Source: Siphonodentalium dalli
Taxonomy: Eukaryota > Mollusca > Scaphopoda > Gadilida > Siphonodentaliidae
DNA length: 64,000 nt
Assembly (NCBI GenBank): GCA_032622095.1
Contig: CP136061.1
Location: forward strand, 219,637,148 to 219,701,147
Direction of reading: 5' to 3'
The notes beneath the pieces are model-generated. The model saw only the letters and a list, made by a program, of their open reading frames with translations. It was not told the DNA's origin and made no database searches. This document shows positions 20,243-31,532 of this stretch, piece after piece (the first letter of the stretch is position 1; every line of letters starts with the position of its first letter). A program made the translations under genes and the position numbers.

Positions 20243-21130
20243 TAGGCAAAAAAATCACATTTTTCAAATATCGTTCAGGGCAGCGAATTTAGGAACACTG
20301 ATAAACAAAGACAGACTCGTTTTGTTGAGTTATTATATTTTCACGCCCTACAGACCCTTTTTCAGATTATGCGAGACATTTATTAACCCTCTGTCGCCGG
20401 AACTTCAACTTTTTCCGGAGGCGAAATTTTCTGAAAATCATCCATTTTGTGCATATGGGTGGACCTCTAATGTTCAAAATAGCACGGTCGAGGTGATGGA
20501 AGTTTCTCTGATAGAAATTCGACTCAAACTCCTGAAAAGTACTGAAATTTAAAGGGACATCCGCCTATCATTGAACCAAACCATCATCGGATGGTGAAAT
20601 TTTGAGGGGGGGGGGGGTCTATTTCAAATGCAGTTAAACATTGTATTGTTCAAAATTAGATAAATTCCTTAAAACGTATGGTAGATATACGTGACTAGTT
20701 TTCAAAACTTATACATATTACTTTCTATCGTGTGCGTTATGCACGCGAGTCGGTTTTTACAAATTAAATTATGATGAAAAACCCTGAATTTGGGGTGTGG
20801 TCACATTTGTGGTCATAATATCCCCACTAGTGAGTGGATGGACATGGGACATGCGACACTGTGCAGTATATATGTCTATGACAAGCTTAACATGAGACAT
20901 TAGTATCTTTTCTACTAAACTGCGCTTCCAGATTTATCAGGATTCTATTACTGGTGTTATTTCTTACCCCAAAAAAATTGTTAATTTTAAAACGGGGTAT
21001 GTGGGTTAAATGACCACTGGGAGATAATAGGATGTCCAATGACTCCTATATTTCTATTGTATCACGGTAAAGCTTTTTTTGTAAAATTGGCGCGGTTTAC
21101 ACGATAAAACTTCAATTTTCATTTCAATTA
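20243..21130. other. Spacer between the two TA MITEs
   Basis: No gene seen. It holds a run of G at about 20604-20618. The segment 20393-20440 has a small palindromic CCGGAACTTCAACTTTTTCCGG stem. Confidence 0.4.
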
Positions 21131-21587
21131 TAGGTTACAAACAACTAATTATATAGAGTTACGCTTCTTGAATTTGTGTAGGGAAACTCGAGTCAGCATA
21201 AAAAAAAATTCTGGCTGCTGATTGGTTGATTATCATTGAGGGAAATATCCCTAATCTGGAACAGAAAATCATAGCCTACGTAAATATGGCGATCGTGTAT
21301 GGTTTAGATGTCCAGGAAGAGTCTGGTGGCGTCCAGAAGTTACGGAAGGGGTCTGGGTATTTTTATGCTGCTGATTTTTTTGCAGTAAATGGGGTAGTTG
21401 TGGAAATGCAAGATTATCGTTTGAAAAAAATACCGAAAAGGGCGCGTTTGTTGTCACATACTGGTGCAGAGGATGACGTTCTAAGGGAAAATTGACCACT
21501 TGAAGTTCAACTAGGTCAAACCCATGGCCGGCGGGAATTTTAGTTAACACTGTCGCCTATGGAAAATAATTAGTTGTGTGTAACCTA
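21131..21587. mobile_element. TA-flanked MITE, copy 2 (457 bp)
   Basis: Direct-orientation copy of 19787-20242 (offset 1345 bp), differing by a one-base indel (GTATGGTTTAGA versus GTATGTTTAGA near 21300). The flanking sequences of the two copies differ and each has its own TA pair, so these are two insertions and not a segmental duplication. Confidence 0.88.
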
Positions 21588-21839
21588 TAGGATCATAGTC
21601 ATGGCCGCCCATATTATTGACCAATGACATTAGACATCTACTTTCATGAGATTATATTTATTATAATTGATACAGGTCCCTTGTTGAAAGTTCCAGGTGG
21701 GATATAAATTGGTTCGATGCTGGAGCCATCCAAAATATCATCGACTGACAGGTTAACGTGCACGCATATGCTTAGCTGCCTATTTATAGATGGTGCATTA
21801 ATAACTCAATTAAGCCCCAACAAAATAGAGCTGAAAAGA

Positions 21840-24005
21840 ACTTTTATACACGTGGTGCTAATTTGTGGGCAAGTGTTATGATAGTGCAAATGAATTGGGA
21901 CCATGATTGTATCACCCTTCATCGGGTATGTTTCCGATACATACATGATCTCACGCGCGGCTTTGCTTTCCGTGTATGCTAAGATTGTATTTCCCCACCC
22001 GTTTGAAAGCCGTTCTTAATCAACTGGATCAGGCATGTACCTTTGGATACTACTATGTAAGCACCACCTCCCCATAACTGAGGTGTAGTCTTAAAGACGA
22101 TGCCTTTGAAATGTTGGTGATATGTCATACTCGCGGTGGTCGGTATGGTTCAGGAACATATGAATGACATTAACGTGAGGGAGAAATGTTCAACGCGAAG
22201 AATAGCTGGAGGAATGTTGCGTTGGTGAGATACTACAATCAGTTCAACACACGTTGGGTACACCAAGTGGTTTCTTGGCAATATCACCATTCCGGCCATG
22301 TGCCTGAGACATAACAGCTATAATCTAAAGTTATTCTATAAAATCATAAATGTCAATTTGGCCTTTGTGTGATTTCCATTGCCGTCCTGACTATATATAA
22401 CCATGAGCGAGTATAATGATAACAACGCATACCTTCATTCTCTGAATGGCATACCACCAAACGATCAAGGACATCGTTCGTTTGACTGTCGTGTGGATTG
22501 CTGGCATAGTATTATCCAGACAAAGGTATACGCCTGGTCCAGTTGATTCAGAACGGATTCGAAACTAATGTAGAAATAGAATCTTACCACGCGAAAAACA
22601 CCGGCACGCATGACTTCCACATCTGAAACATAAACCTGGAGTATAGTGGTGGTGTATACCGTGTCCCCATTTCCTCCCCATGGACTACCATGGCGCATGT
22701 CCACAAAGTAACACCACGTGTAATGTTCTGCTCTGATGGGAGCTCCTCGACAAGACGAATGCGGGACGCCACAAAGATTGCTTGGGATCACGGTCAAGAA
22801 GTGTGGGCAGTGGATACACTATGATCTGCTACGTAGCAGAATGCATTCGTCTAAGGGAATGAGGCAGATAGTAACCTTCGAAACACTGTCAAAGTTGACT
22901 ACCTATGTCAATGCGTTCGCCGAGTTTGTGTGTTGACGAAGCATCTATTGAGAAATGACCAGCTAACTGGGAAGATTGCCATGCATATATGTGGTTAGCC
23001 CCTGGGGCATGATGAAGACGATGACCCTCTGAAAACTAGTATACTCACTGACCGTATGCATTTCTAGTTCAAGAGGACGCACAAATCCCATATTTAGCAG
23101 ATAATCGAAAATAAATTGTTTGAAATGTTCTCATTAGAGGGATCTTCTCTCGGGAAGTGTAGAATATTCTGTTGGTGGGATCTACCTAGATACACCAGTC
23201 TCAGAAAATAGAAGTTGGTCCAGATAACTCTGGATCTGGCAAATTAGAATCTGTTCTCATGTAACTGGTGTGAATCTTGCAAGTCATACTATAACTATTT
23301 GGCGCATCTACGGCTACGGCTATTATCGGCGCTTAGTTGAGAATGGATGTCACAACAAGATTATTAATTGTTGGTTTTCGTACTTCCAGGTTACGAGTTA
23401 TGTTATGCGTTTGGAGACGTTTTAAGTTTGATCTATAGATGATTTATGTACCGTTTCGTCCATACATATCAATATTATGACAAAAAGTTGAAATTAGTAC
23501 GTGAAAATATTGATGACTTTTCAATTCTGTCCACCAGTTTCGCCGCCATCCTGGTATTGAGTATCAATTGCCAAATTAAAACGAATACTTCGTATCAATG
23601 TTCCCTGTTCACATGTAAATGTGGGCAGAATTCGCTAAACAATAACGTCCATTGAAAGAAAGTAAATGCATATAGACGTGTTTACAAATTTCGATCGCCA
23701 TATTGGCCGCCACCTTCGATTTGGGAAACCATATATTGTACGAGATGTATGGTAACTTCACCTCAGTATTTCCAAATCAACTGTAAGCACGGGTGGAGTT
23801 GTCATGACAATAACGCCCGTTATGTTTCGGTGATTTTTCAAAATCTGCCCGACATTGTGGGCGCCATTTTTTTTTATTTTGGGTGACTTTTTGTTGGGTG
23901 TGATATAACAATACTTCACCCCAGTGTTCCCAAATCACAACAGTAAGCAGGTGTGGAGTTGTCGTGACAATAACGCTCCTGGGTTCATGTGGTGCAGAGG
24001 TCGAC
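21840..24005. mobile_element. Foldback element, truncated copy (family shared with 53040-56830)
   Basis: 21840-22260 is the reverse complement of 55320-55760 (for example CGGCTTTGCTTTCCGTGTATGCTAAG, GTTCAACACACGTTGGT). 22490-23400 matches 55780-56560 directly and 54310-55040 in reverse. 23441-23860 matches 56571-56820 (ATCAATATTATGACAAAAAG). The left arm is cut short at about 21840, while the right arm continues to about 24005 with copies spaced about 160-170 bp around GCCGCCAT motifs (23530, 23700, 23860). No transposase domain was recognised in the central loop (about 22060-22490). Confidence 0.75.
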
Positions 24006-24179
24006 AATGTCCCCTGGACTATATGGATGTTTGTTGAACTTATATTGGCTAAACATTCCTACAAATGAATCAATGGGAATCAAGTAACTACTCATCAACC
24101 GAGACCAGTTAACGGATTAAGGTTTGGCAGAATTCCTCTCCTGCTATGACAATTTTATTATTCTATATCGGTAGATGGA

Positions 24180-24228
24180 CGGAATCAATTTATTTCGAAT
24201 CGTATATAAAAAGCGGATGGGGGATGGT

Positions 24229-24261
<33 letters not shown>

Positions 24262-24680
24262 AGTCAAAAGGCCCTTCTTATCTGGAAACGCCAGGAAAAA
24301 TCGTTTCTTAAATTATGTTTTTATGATCAGTAAATGATAGTAAACATTTAGACCAAGAAGTACAAGAAAGTGCAATCAAAAGAGAGAACAGTCTCGATTT
24401 ACGTTATTCCATACATAATTGAAATAGGAGGTTTGAAGGGGTGGTCCTAAAAGGCTTCTTATCTGTAAACGCCATGAAATATTGTTTCTTCGGTTATGTT
24501 TTTATGATTAGTGAACATTAGTTGATATTTAAAGCGTAAAATGTATGATGTATGCGAAAGTGTATTTGAAAGTGATTGGGGGCGGGGGGGGGGGGGGGGG
24601 GTTGGAGAGCCCCTAGCCCCAAAACGCCATGATTGCGAAACTTAAGAAATAGGTTTTCTACGATGGTTCAAGGGTGATAC
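24180..24680. repeat. Three diverged ~180-bp tandem copies joined by poly-G tracts
   Basis: Copies at 24229, 24420 and 24575 share a G-rich start, then a CTTCTTATCTGxAAACGCCA block, a TTTCTTxxxTTATGTTTTTATGAT block and a TGxGAAAGTG end. The G runs are 24229-24260 (32 G) and about 24583-24600. The third copy is the most diverged. Confidence 0.7.
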
Positions 24681-24689
24681 CAAATCTAG

Positions 24690-25765
24690 GGCATCAAACC
24701 TTTCGTACACGATAGTGTATTTGAAACCGTCTGGGCTCCCTGTCTAATCCATATTAAGTTTGGTGACGATTTGTTGGCGAATTTGCCTATATTTAGCTAA
24801 CACTAATATTCGAAGTTGATACATTTATCGGAAGTGTTTTATTCTGTACTTTTCACATCGAAACATCTCGGTAATTCAAAGTCTTCATGTAGAAATTATG
24901 GTGCAAGAATCGAATGAGACGATTGCTTGACGTCGGTTGGTTATAAATTATTTTGCTGGTGCACAACGTAATACATACATATGACGTGCAGGAATACGCC
25001 TGTCCTTTCTGTCAGACTTATTTGACGTTTGCGCATTTCATTATTGCAATATAGCTGTTTTATGCATGGCTGAGGTCGGGAGTATTGACGCATATGAATG
25101 CACATTTATGAAAACGACAACTTCCCAATAGCTAGCATGCGATATCGAAATGAATTTAACATCGTGTGTAAATTCCGTGTACAAGACGACATGACGTCCA
25201 CGAATATGCCAAATTTCAGAAGAGGATAATATATTTCTAGTCCACAGCAATGACACAATTCGGTCTTGCACTAACAGTTCTGGAGAAGACCTTTCAACAA
25301 TTAATATAAAACAATGGCACATTGTCTTGGAAAATAAAAACGTCCTAGGCGGCTCTAAATTGCCAGTATATGACAGCGAGTTGTCATATGAAGAAGAACT
25401 ATCAACAAGTACATTTAATATAGATCGACTTTTTTTTCTAAATTTCTTTATTAATTACTCTCCAATAACGAGATTTCACATATCAAAACCATTCTTATGT
25501 AACCATTTATACTGTTACAATGGCAATACCAATCAATTAGACTAATAAGATCCAAGGATGAATCAAAACTTGACATTAAACATAGGAAAAAGTCAAAAGC
25601 TAGCATCGAAAATATTTTCTGAAAATAATAAGACTAAAACATTTAGTGTAAACAATATATTATTTTCGAACAAAACATTCGAACTAAATCATAACTAAAA
25701 TATTTGAACTTTAATATGCGATTATCAAGGTTTGTTGACAAATCACTGTAACAGTTTTGTTAACA
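24690..25765. other. No feature recognised
   Basis: Unique-looking DNA. Short open frames on both strands show no recognisable domain. Confidence 0.35.
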
Positions 25766-25772
25766 TGACAAT

Positions 25773-26276
25773 GGTTTGAACCACAGTTGTTGGAAGATTT
25801 TTATAAAAATCCGCTGATAAGTACACATACCATTACTTTAATAATAATATAGACAAGTATGGAAAGCTCCTGTGTGAGATTGACGAGTCGCCATCCGAGA
25901 TTTTAACGTCATAACTAATCCGTGCTTCTGATTGTAGCCTGTGACTCGGATTGCGACTCGTCAGATTAAAAAATTTTGTGTTGTTGGCAATTCAAATTAA
26001 TAAATGTTGCAAGAAATGTCAAATAATTTTCGGATTTGCAGTGTTACTTTTAAGACATATATATAGTTGATTGAGTAGAAGAAATATTTTTACAACTGAT
26101 ACATTTTTTTATGGTGAAATAGGACTTAAAAGTAGTTGTGGTAGCGGGAGTCCGGTTGACTCTGAATCCAGTAAATTGACCAGCTTTCCATACTTGTCTA
26201 TATATTATTATTATTGAAGTAATGATGTGTGCATTTATCATTGGATTTTGATAATTTCTAACAACTGTGGTTTGAA
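25773..26276. mobile_element. Palindromic MITE-like element, ~95-bp inverted arms
   Basis: The left arm 25773-25870 (GGTTTGAACCACAGTTGTT ... ACAAGTATGGAAAGCT) returns inverted at 26182-26276 (AGCTTTCCATACTTGT ... AACAACTGTGGTTTGAAC). An inner pair, TGACGAGTCGCCATCCGAG (about 25882) and CTCGGATTGCGACTCGTCA (about 25945), forms a second stem. There is no coding sequence. Confidence 0.75.
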
Positions 26277-26279
26277 CAC

Positions 26280-26650
26280 GCGAAATTTCGTTATTGGAGA
26301 ACTTTCAATAATTAATATAAGAACAAGGTTTATATATTTCATCACGTTCATCTAGGTGGTGATGTTTTTAGACTGTTATTATATTTTTTACATTTACCCA
26401 TTGCGAAGGCCTTGCATGGGTCCTTAAAGTGAGGTTGAACACTCCGCTGGGGGTGATTGCCCGGTGATGGAATGGGAGTATACAAAGATAAATTAGTTAT
26501 TTTTTAGAAATTTTATATGAATATTCTTTCACTGGGGAAAGTGCCTGGGTAGTCACAACATATCAGTTTGATTTACTGAATAACACATATGCCTTTAAAT
26601 TAATGTGAAACTCTCCGCTTGGGGTCTTCAGATTTCAAAGCGAACACTCA
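26280..26650. other. Possible old ~170-bp repeat pair
   Basis: The stretches near 26430 (GAACACTCCGCTGGGGGT) and 26605 (GAAACTCTCCGCTTGGGGT) resemble each other. Otherwise nothing was recognised. Confidence 0.3.
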
Positions 26651-26656
26651 GCATAA

Positions 26657-26743
26657 TTATATTTACAAAATGCCAATGTTGTATACAGAAATATATTTAC
26701 AAATGTTGTATACAGAATTATATTTACAAATGTTGTATACAGA
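26657..26743. repeat. 27-31 bp tandem repeat, three units
   Basis: TATATTTACAAATGTTGTAT plus ACAGA(A/T) repeats three times; the first unit has a four-base insertion. Confidence 0.9.
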
Positions 26744-26914
26744 TGGGTAGCACACATCTAGAATAATTTCTGCATGATTATCGGGACTCATAATCTAATT
26801 TTTAAATTAAACAAAGCAATTTCAGACTTTTGTTCCATCCGAGAGGTCAAAATGGTTGTGTGTGGCACTTATAGATGTCTGTACATAATATTGGCCTATG
26901 TTTATAACAGAAAT

Positions 26915-29900
26915 AAAACATGAAAGTGTCAATGACACTGTAGCTCAACTTGGAAAGTAAATAATTTCATGTGTTACAGTCAATGGAGCGATTAGAAATG
27001 CGGAAAGTTGAAAGGTCTAAGTAATACTAGATTATCAACATAGCTTCCATCTACAATGTAGTAGATCAATATCAAGATTAATATGAATTTTGGTGATGAT
27101 CGGATGAGGGAAGTGGACTGTATGGTTTGCCAAAGGATTTAGTCATGCCAAGAGTAAAATCCAAGATGGCTGCTGGCGGCCATGTTTTAGGGCAGAATGA
27201 CCCCAAAATGACTCGTTCCCATCTACATGTCAATATTAATATTCATGAAAAATTTCATGATGATCAGACGAACAGTAGGACCTGTAGCCCGTGCTAATGG
27301 ATTTGTTCATTTAAAGAGTAAAATCCAAGATGGCTGCCTGCGGCCATGTTTTTTGGCCAAATGACCCCAAAATGACTCGTGCCCATATGTATGTCAATAT
27401 TAACATAAATTACAAATTTCATGATGATCAGACCAAAGGTACAACCTGTAGCCTGTGCCAAAGGATTTAGTCATACAAAGAGTAATATCCAAGATGGCCT
27501 GTAGCCGATGCTAATGATTTGTATTTTGAAATCCAAGATGGCCACTGGCAGCCATGTTTTTTTGCCGAATGAGCCCAAAATGACTTGTTCCCATTTACAT
27601 GTCAATGTTAAGTTAACATCCATGTCAACTTTCATGATGATCCGACCTGTAACCCGTGTCAAAGGATTTAGTCATACAAAGAGTAAAATCCAAGATGGCT
27701 ACCGGCGGCCATGTTTTAAGGCTGAATGATCTCAAAATGACTCGTTCCCATCTACATGTCAATATTAACTTCCACGACAAATTTCATGTTGATCAGACGA
27801 ACACTCCGGCCTGCAGTCTGCTAATGGATTGAATTATGAAATCCAAGATGGCCACTGGTGGCCATGTTTTTTTGGCCGAATGACCCCAAAATGACTCGTT
27901 CCCATCTATATGTCAATGTCATGATGATCCGACCAAAGGTACGACCTGTAGCCTGTGCCAAAAGATTTAGTCATTACTTACTTCAGGTTACTTAAGGTTG
28001 TTCCTGACAGCAGGCTTGGCCTCTTTTGTCAGCTCTTCTTGAGTTATCATTTCCATTATTGGTGCGTCGTATATGTATCGTTTTCTGCTTTTTTTCAAGA
28101 AATTTATCAAGACTATTTTTAAATTCATTAACCATATCTGCATATACTGCTTCTGATGGTAAGGCATTCCAGGTGTTTACTATTCTGAAAGGAAGGGTGC
28201 TGGCTCTTTGTTTGCCGTTATGTGATTGATGGTAGATTGTGTAGTCATGCCCTCTTCCCTCTCTCTTCACCATATCTGCTCTCATTGGGATAAGTTTTTT
28301 TTCACTTTCTTTGTAGACCGCATGTGTCAATTTATATGTTTCAATGAGGTCTCCTCTGTCTCGTCTGAATGAGAGAGTTGGTAGCTGTAATTTCTTCAAT
28401 CTTTCATCATATTTCAATCCTTTCATTCCCGGAATTTGTTTGGTGGCTCTCTTCTGTACTTTTTTGATCTGTTCCTTTGAGTTTGGGTGCCATACAGATT
28501 GGGCGTATTCTAGTTTGGTTCTGACCATAGTGGTGTAGATTGTTTTTAATATCTTCTCGTTCATAGTTCTTGTATGATCTTCTAATAATTCCAAAAGTGC
28601 TGTTTGCTTTATTGATTTTATTGCTGATATGTTCTTCGAATTTAAGTTTTCTGTCAATCTCCACTCCAATGTCTCTCTCTAGTTTGGTTTCTGTTATTGC
28701 TTGTCTATTTCCTTGATTCATCATTGAGTATGAATATCTCTTGTGTCTCCAATTGTCATCGCTTTGCATTTATCAGGATGGAACTGCAACAGCCATGCAA
28801 AGAGTAAACTCCAATATGGCTGCTAGCGGCCATGTTTTTTGGCCGAATGACCCCACAATGCCTCGTTCCCATCTGCATGTCATTGTCAACATCCGTGACA
28901 AATGTCATGATGATCCGATTAAAGGTACGACCTGTAGCCCGTGCCAAAGGATTTAGTCATGCAAAGAGTAAAATCCAAGATGGCTGCTGGCGGCCATGTT
29001 TTTTGGCTGATTGATCCCAAAATGACTCGTTCCCATCTACATGTTATTGTTAACATCCATGACAAATTCCATGATGATCCGACCAAAGGTACGACCTATT
29101 GCCCGTGCCAAAGGATTTAGTCATGCAAAGAGTAAAATCCCAAGATGGCTGCTGGTGGCCATGTTTTTTGGCCGAATGACCCCAAAATTACTCGTTCCCA
29201 TCTACAATAGTAACATGTCAATATTAAATTTCATGACAAATTTCATGATGATAAGACGAACACTCCGGCCTGTAGCCTGTGCTAATGGATTGAATTTTGA
29301 TATCCAAGATGGCCATGTATTTTTGCCGAATGACCCCAAAATGACTCGTTCCCATCTACATGTCAATGTCAACGCCTATAACATAATTTCATGATGATCC
29401 GATTAAAGATACGACCTGTAGCCCGTGCCAACGGATTTAGTCATGCAAAGTGTAAAATCCAAGATGGCTGCCCGCGGCCATGTTTTATGGCCGAATGACC
29501 CCAAAATGAATCGTTCCCATCTATATGTCATTGTTAACTTAAATGACAAATTCATTATGATCCTGTGCCAAACAATTTAGTCATGCAAAGAGTAAAATCC
29601 CAAGATGGCTGCTGGCGGCCATGTTTTTGGGCCGAATGACCCCAAAATTACTCGTTCCCACCTACATGTCAATATTAACATCCACAACAAATTTCATGAT
29701 GATCAGACGAACAGTAGGACCTGTAGCCCGTGCTAATAGATTGAATTTTGACATCAAAGATGGCCACTGGCGGCCATGTTTTTTCCCGAATGACCCCAAA
29801 ATGACTCGTTCCCATCTACATATCAATGTCAACAGCTATGACAAATTTGATAAAGATCCGACCAAAGGTACGACCACGGGCTACAGGAAATTGTTGACGA

Positions 29901-29987
29901 ATCACGCACACACACACACACACGGATGACGGACGACAAAGCCATGGCAATAGCTCAAACTTTACAAAGTGAAGTTGAGCTAAAAAG
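26915..29987. mobile_element. Satellite-cored non-autonomous element, copy 1 (~12 units of ~165 bp)
   Basis: The 5' segment (AAAGTGTCAATGACACTG, then TAGCTCAACTT at 26941-26951) is followed by about 12 diverged units of roughly 165 bp. Typical unit content is CAAGATGGC(T/C)(G/A)CTGGCGG, CCATGTTTTTTGGCC, GAATGACCCCAAAATGACTC and GACCTGTAGCCCGTGC. A (CA)n tract (29908-29925) and a 3' segment ending in AAGTTGAGCTA (29972-29982) and AAAA close the element. The terminal TAGCTCAACTT and AAGTTGAGCTA are inverted copies. The same 5' and 3' segments bound the array at 36695-41816, which shows that this is one transposable unit and not a plain satellite. A CR1-like LINE fragment interrupts it at 27975-28793. 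Architecture resembles the bivalve 'pearl'/Helentron-associated (HINE) elements; that assignment is inference. Confidence 0.85.
27975..28793 (-). pseudogene. CR1-like LINE fragment, C-terminal RT region, inserted in the satellite core
   Basis: The minus strand encodes the typical C-terminal end of CR1/jockey-type ORF2 in two frames. ERDIGVEIDRKLKFEEHI (family: 'ekDLGV.vd..lkw..hi') is in one frame. In the other are KLEYAQSVWHPNSKEQIKKV, QKRATKQIPGMKGLKYDERL, FRRDRGDLIETYKL and FRIVNTWNALPSE. One frameshift near 28550 separates them. It is 5'-truncated. The 3' end carries AAGTAAGTA-like short repeats, as expected for CR1-type elements. On both sides the host unit resumes (TTTAGTCAT at 27974, CATGCAAAGAG at 28794), so at most three bases of target are duplicated. 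Confidence 0.9.
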
Positions 29988-29989
29988 CA

Positions 29990-30680
29990 AGATTTTACTA
30001 GTCTTAATTTGGTGAAAATTACGAGTTGCTTTAACTTCGGTCTGGATATAGGGCTTACATTTACAGTTCCACCTAGATAAGATGTGGCTGTTTCCAATAT
30101 GATCGGAGCGTCGCTATAAATCAATGTTCGCCCAGAAAATTCTGATTACATCATTGAGACACGTAGAGCAGCCAGGAACTCGCCAAAGTAATAAACAGTA
30201 CTCTGATTAAATATACAAACAATGAACTTGTTTATCGCTTGCTGCAGGCTTGATCATTTTCTTGATGGGTGCGTCTAAGATTTCAATAGTTTGACAACTT
30301 TTCCATCAGTAAACAATACGGGCACATGTCTCAAATAATTGCAAGTTGCACAAGCTATAATAGATACAGGTAGCATGCGTAAAAGCAATTTAGATTTTTA
30401 GAAAATAGAGCAACCAAAGAAACTTAAATAATTAACCGACTTTTATAATACAATATATTGCACCCTAACTTTTTTCGTGTAACTTAGTTTTGATCTACCA
30501 ATATAATGTCAAGAAATTTTCAAATGTCCTCAGATGGCCTCTCGATTTTCTGGTCCATCGCATGTTATATTCATGGTGGGCACAATATTTCAGTACTAGA
30601 CCATCAGTTTGAACAGTAAAATAATTTCACAGAATGTTTGTAGTTAGTTTAGTTTGATGGTTCTGTCATTATCAACATGT
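29990..30680. other. No feature recognised
   Basis: Unique-looking DNA downstream of SSR4 and the satellite-cored element. No coding similarity was seen. Confidence 0.35.
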
Positions 30681-30689
30681 GTAGGTTAA

Positions 30690-31072
30690 CCCTTTACCCA
30701 ACAAACCGGCCAAATAAAGCTTCAACAGCCTAAAATATCTTCGGTCTGTCTCAATAGAACCATACAAATATGGATATCATTGGAACCGGCTCCTTGACCA
30801 CATTGTGATAGTTACAGTTATGCCCTGTGCCAATGCATTCTCTTATATATGCGAGTCGACCATAGGTCGCCTCGCATATATAAGAGAATGCATTGGCCTG
30901 AAAAAAAACTTTTTTTTAACACTTTTTACCATTTTTTCTTACATTCTTTAACAATTTTATAATTTTTAATGTGTTAAGCCAATGCATTCTCTTATATATG
31001 CGAGGCGACCTATGGTCGACTCGCATATATAAGAGAATGCATTGGCACAGGGCCGTTCTGTTGGGTAAAGGG
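30690..31072 (+). mobile_element. Nested-hairpin TTAA MITE, copy 1
   Basis: TTAA (30686-30689) then CCCTTTACCCAACA; the right end TGTTGGGTAAAGGG is followed by TTAA (31073-31076). The TTAA duplication and CCC start fit piggyBac-type mobilisation. Inside lie two 69-bp perfect or nearly perfect palindromes (30829-30897 and 30978-31046) that are reverse complements of each other, separated by an A/T-rich spacer. This copy lacks one AACCGGCCAA repeat near its left end that the other three copies have. It lies 360 bp past the SSR4 stop codon. Confidence 0.93.
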
Positions 31073-31401
31073 TTAATGGTTCTGTCATATCAACATGTGC
31101 TTACTTTATAGATTGATGTTTTATTGCCTGGGTGAAGGGCATGGAGAGTGCTGTTTTTTATCAAGTCAGAATTTAGAAGCTGGTTCATTCGTTAAGATAT
31201 GCTCCTTCAACAGACAAGAGTTGGACTATATCCCTATATAAATCCCTCATCTCAATTATGACTTTTATGAAATGAAAATAATTATCACAACATGAATTGC
31301 AATATGGAGTATACTTGTACTCATTGAAAGTGGTCACCTATGTTTCTCATAAACTATATTGTTGGGTTTTAATAACAGAAAGAGGAGTGGAAAACAATTT
31401 T

Positions 31402-31407
31402 TTTATT
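31402..31407 (-). terminator. Likely SSR4 polyadenylation signal (AATAAA)
   Basis: AATAAA on the minus strand 24 bases after the SSR4 stop codon. Cleavage would give a very short 3' UTR, which is plausible for this small housekeeping gene; other AATAAA-like hexamers further on cannot be excluded. Confidence 0.5.
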
Positions 31408-31430
31408 TCTATAAATCTAAAAAATAAATA

Positions 31431-31532
31431 CTAGGACAGACGATTTTTTGCAGTAAAAGCGAAATACCAAACGAGTATGGAGACACAAGTAGCTACAAAT
31501 TCACCGTTGACCATCGATCCTTTCCAGACTCC
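31431..31532 (-). CDS. SSR4: SSR4 exon 6 (membrane anchor and stop)
   Basis: Begins after CTATTTGCAG with GVWKGSMVNGE, then the C-terminal membrane helix, and stops with TAG at 31433-31431. Confidence 0.96.
   Translation of the reverse strand, partial: GVWKGSMVNGEFVATCVSILVWYFAFTAKNRLS

Noticed and set aside
22465-22797. Minus-strand frame of 110 codons
   Set aside because: It falls within the foldback element and has no domain; its counterpart at 54788-55036 is in another frame, so the protein is not conserved.
29041-29929. Plus-strand frames of 102-117 codons
   Set aside because: Translations of satellite units (repeated VRPVARAKGFSHAKSKIQDG-type peptide) by chance open; many units contain stops.
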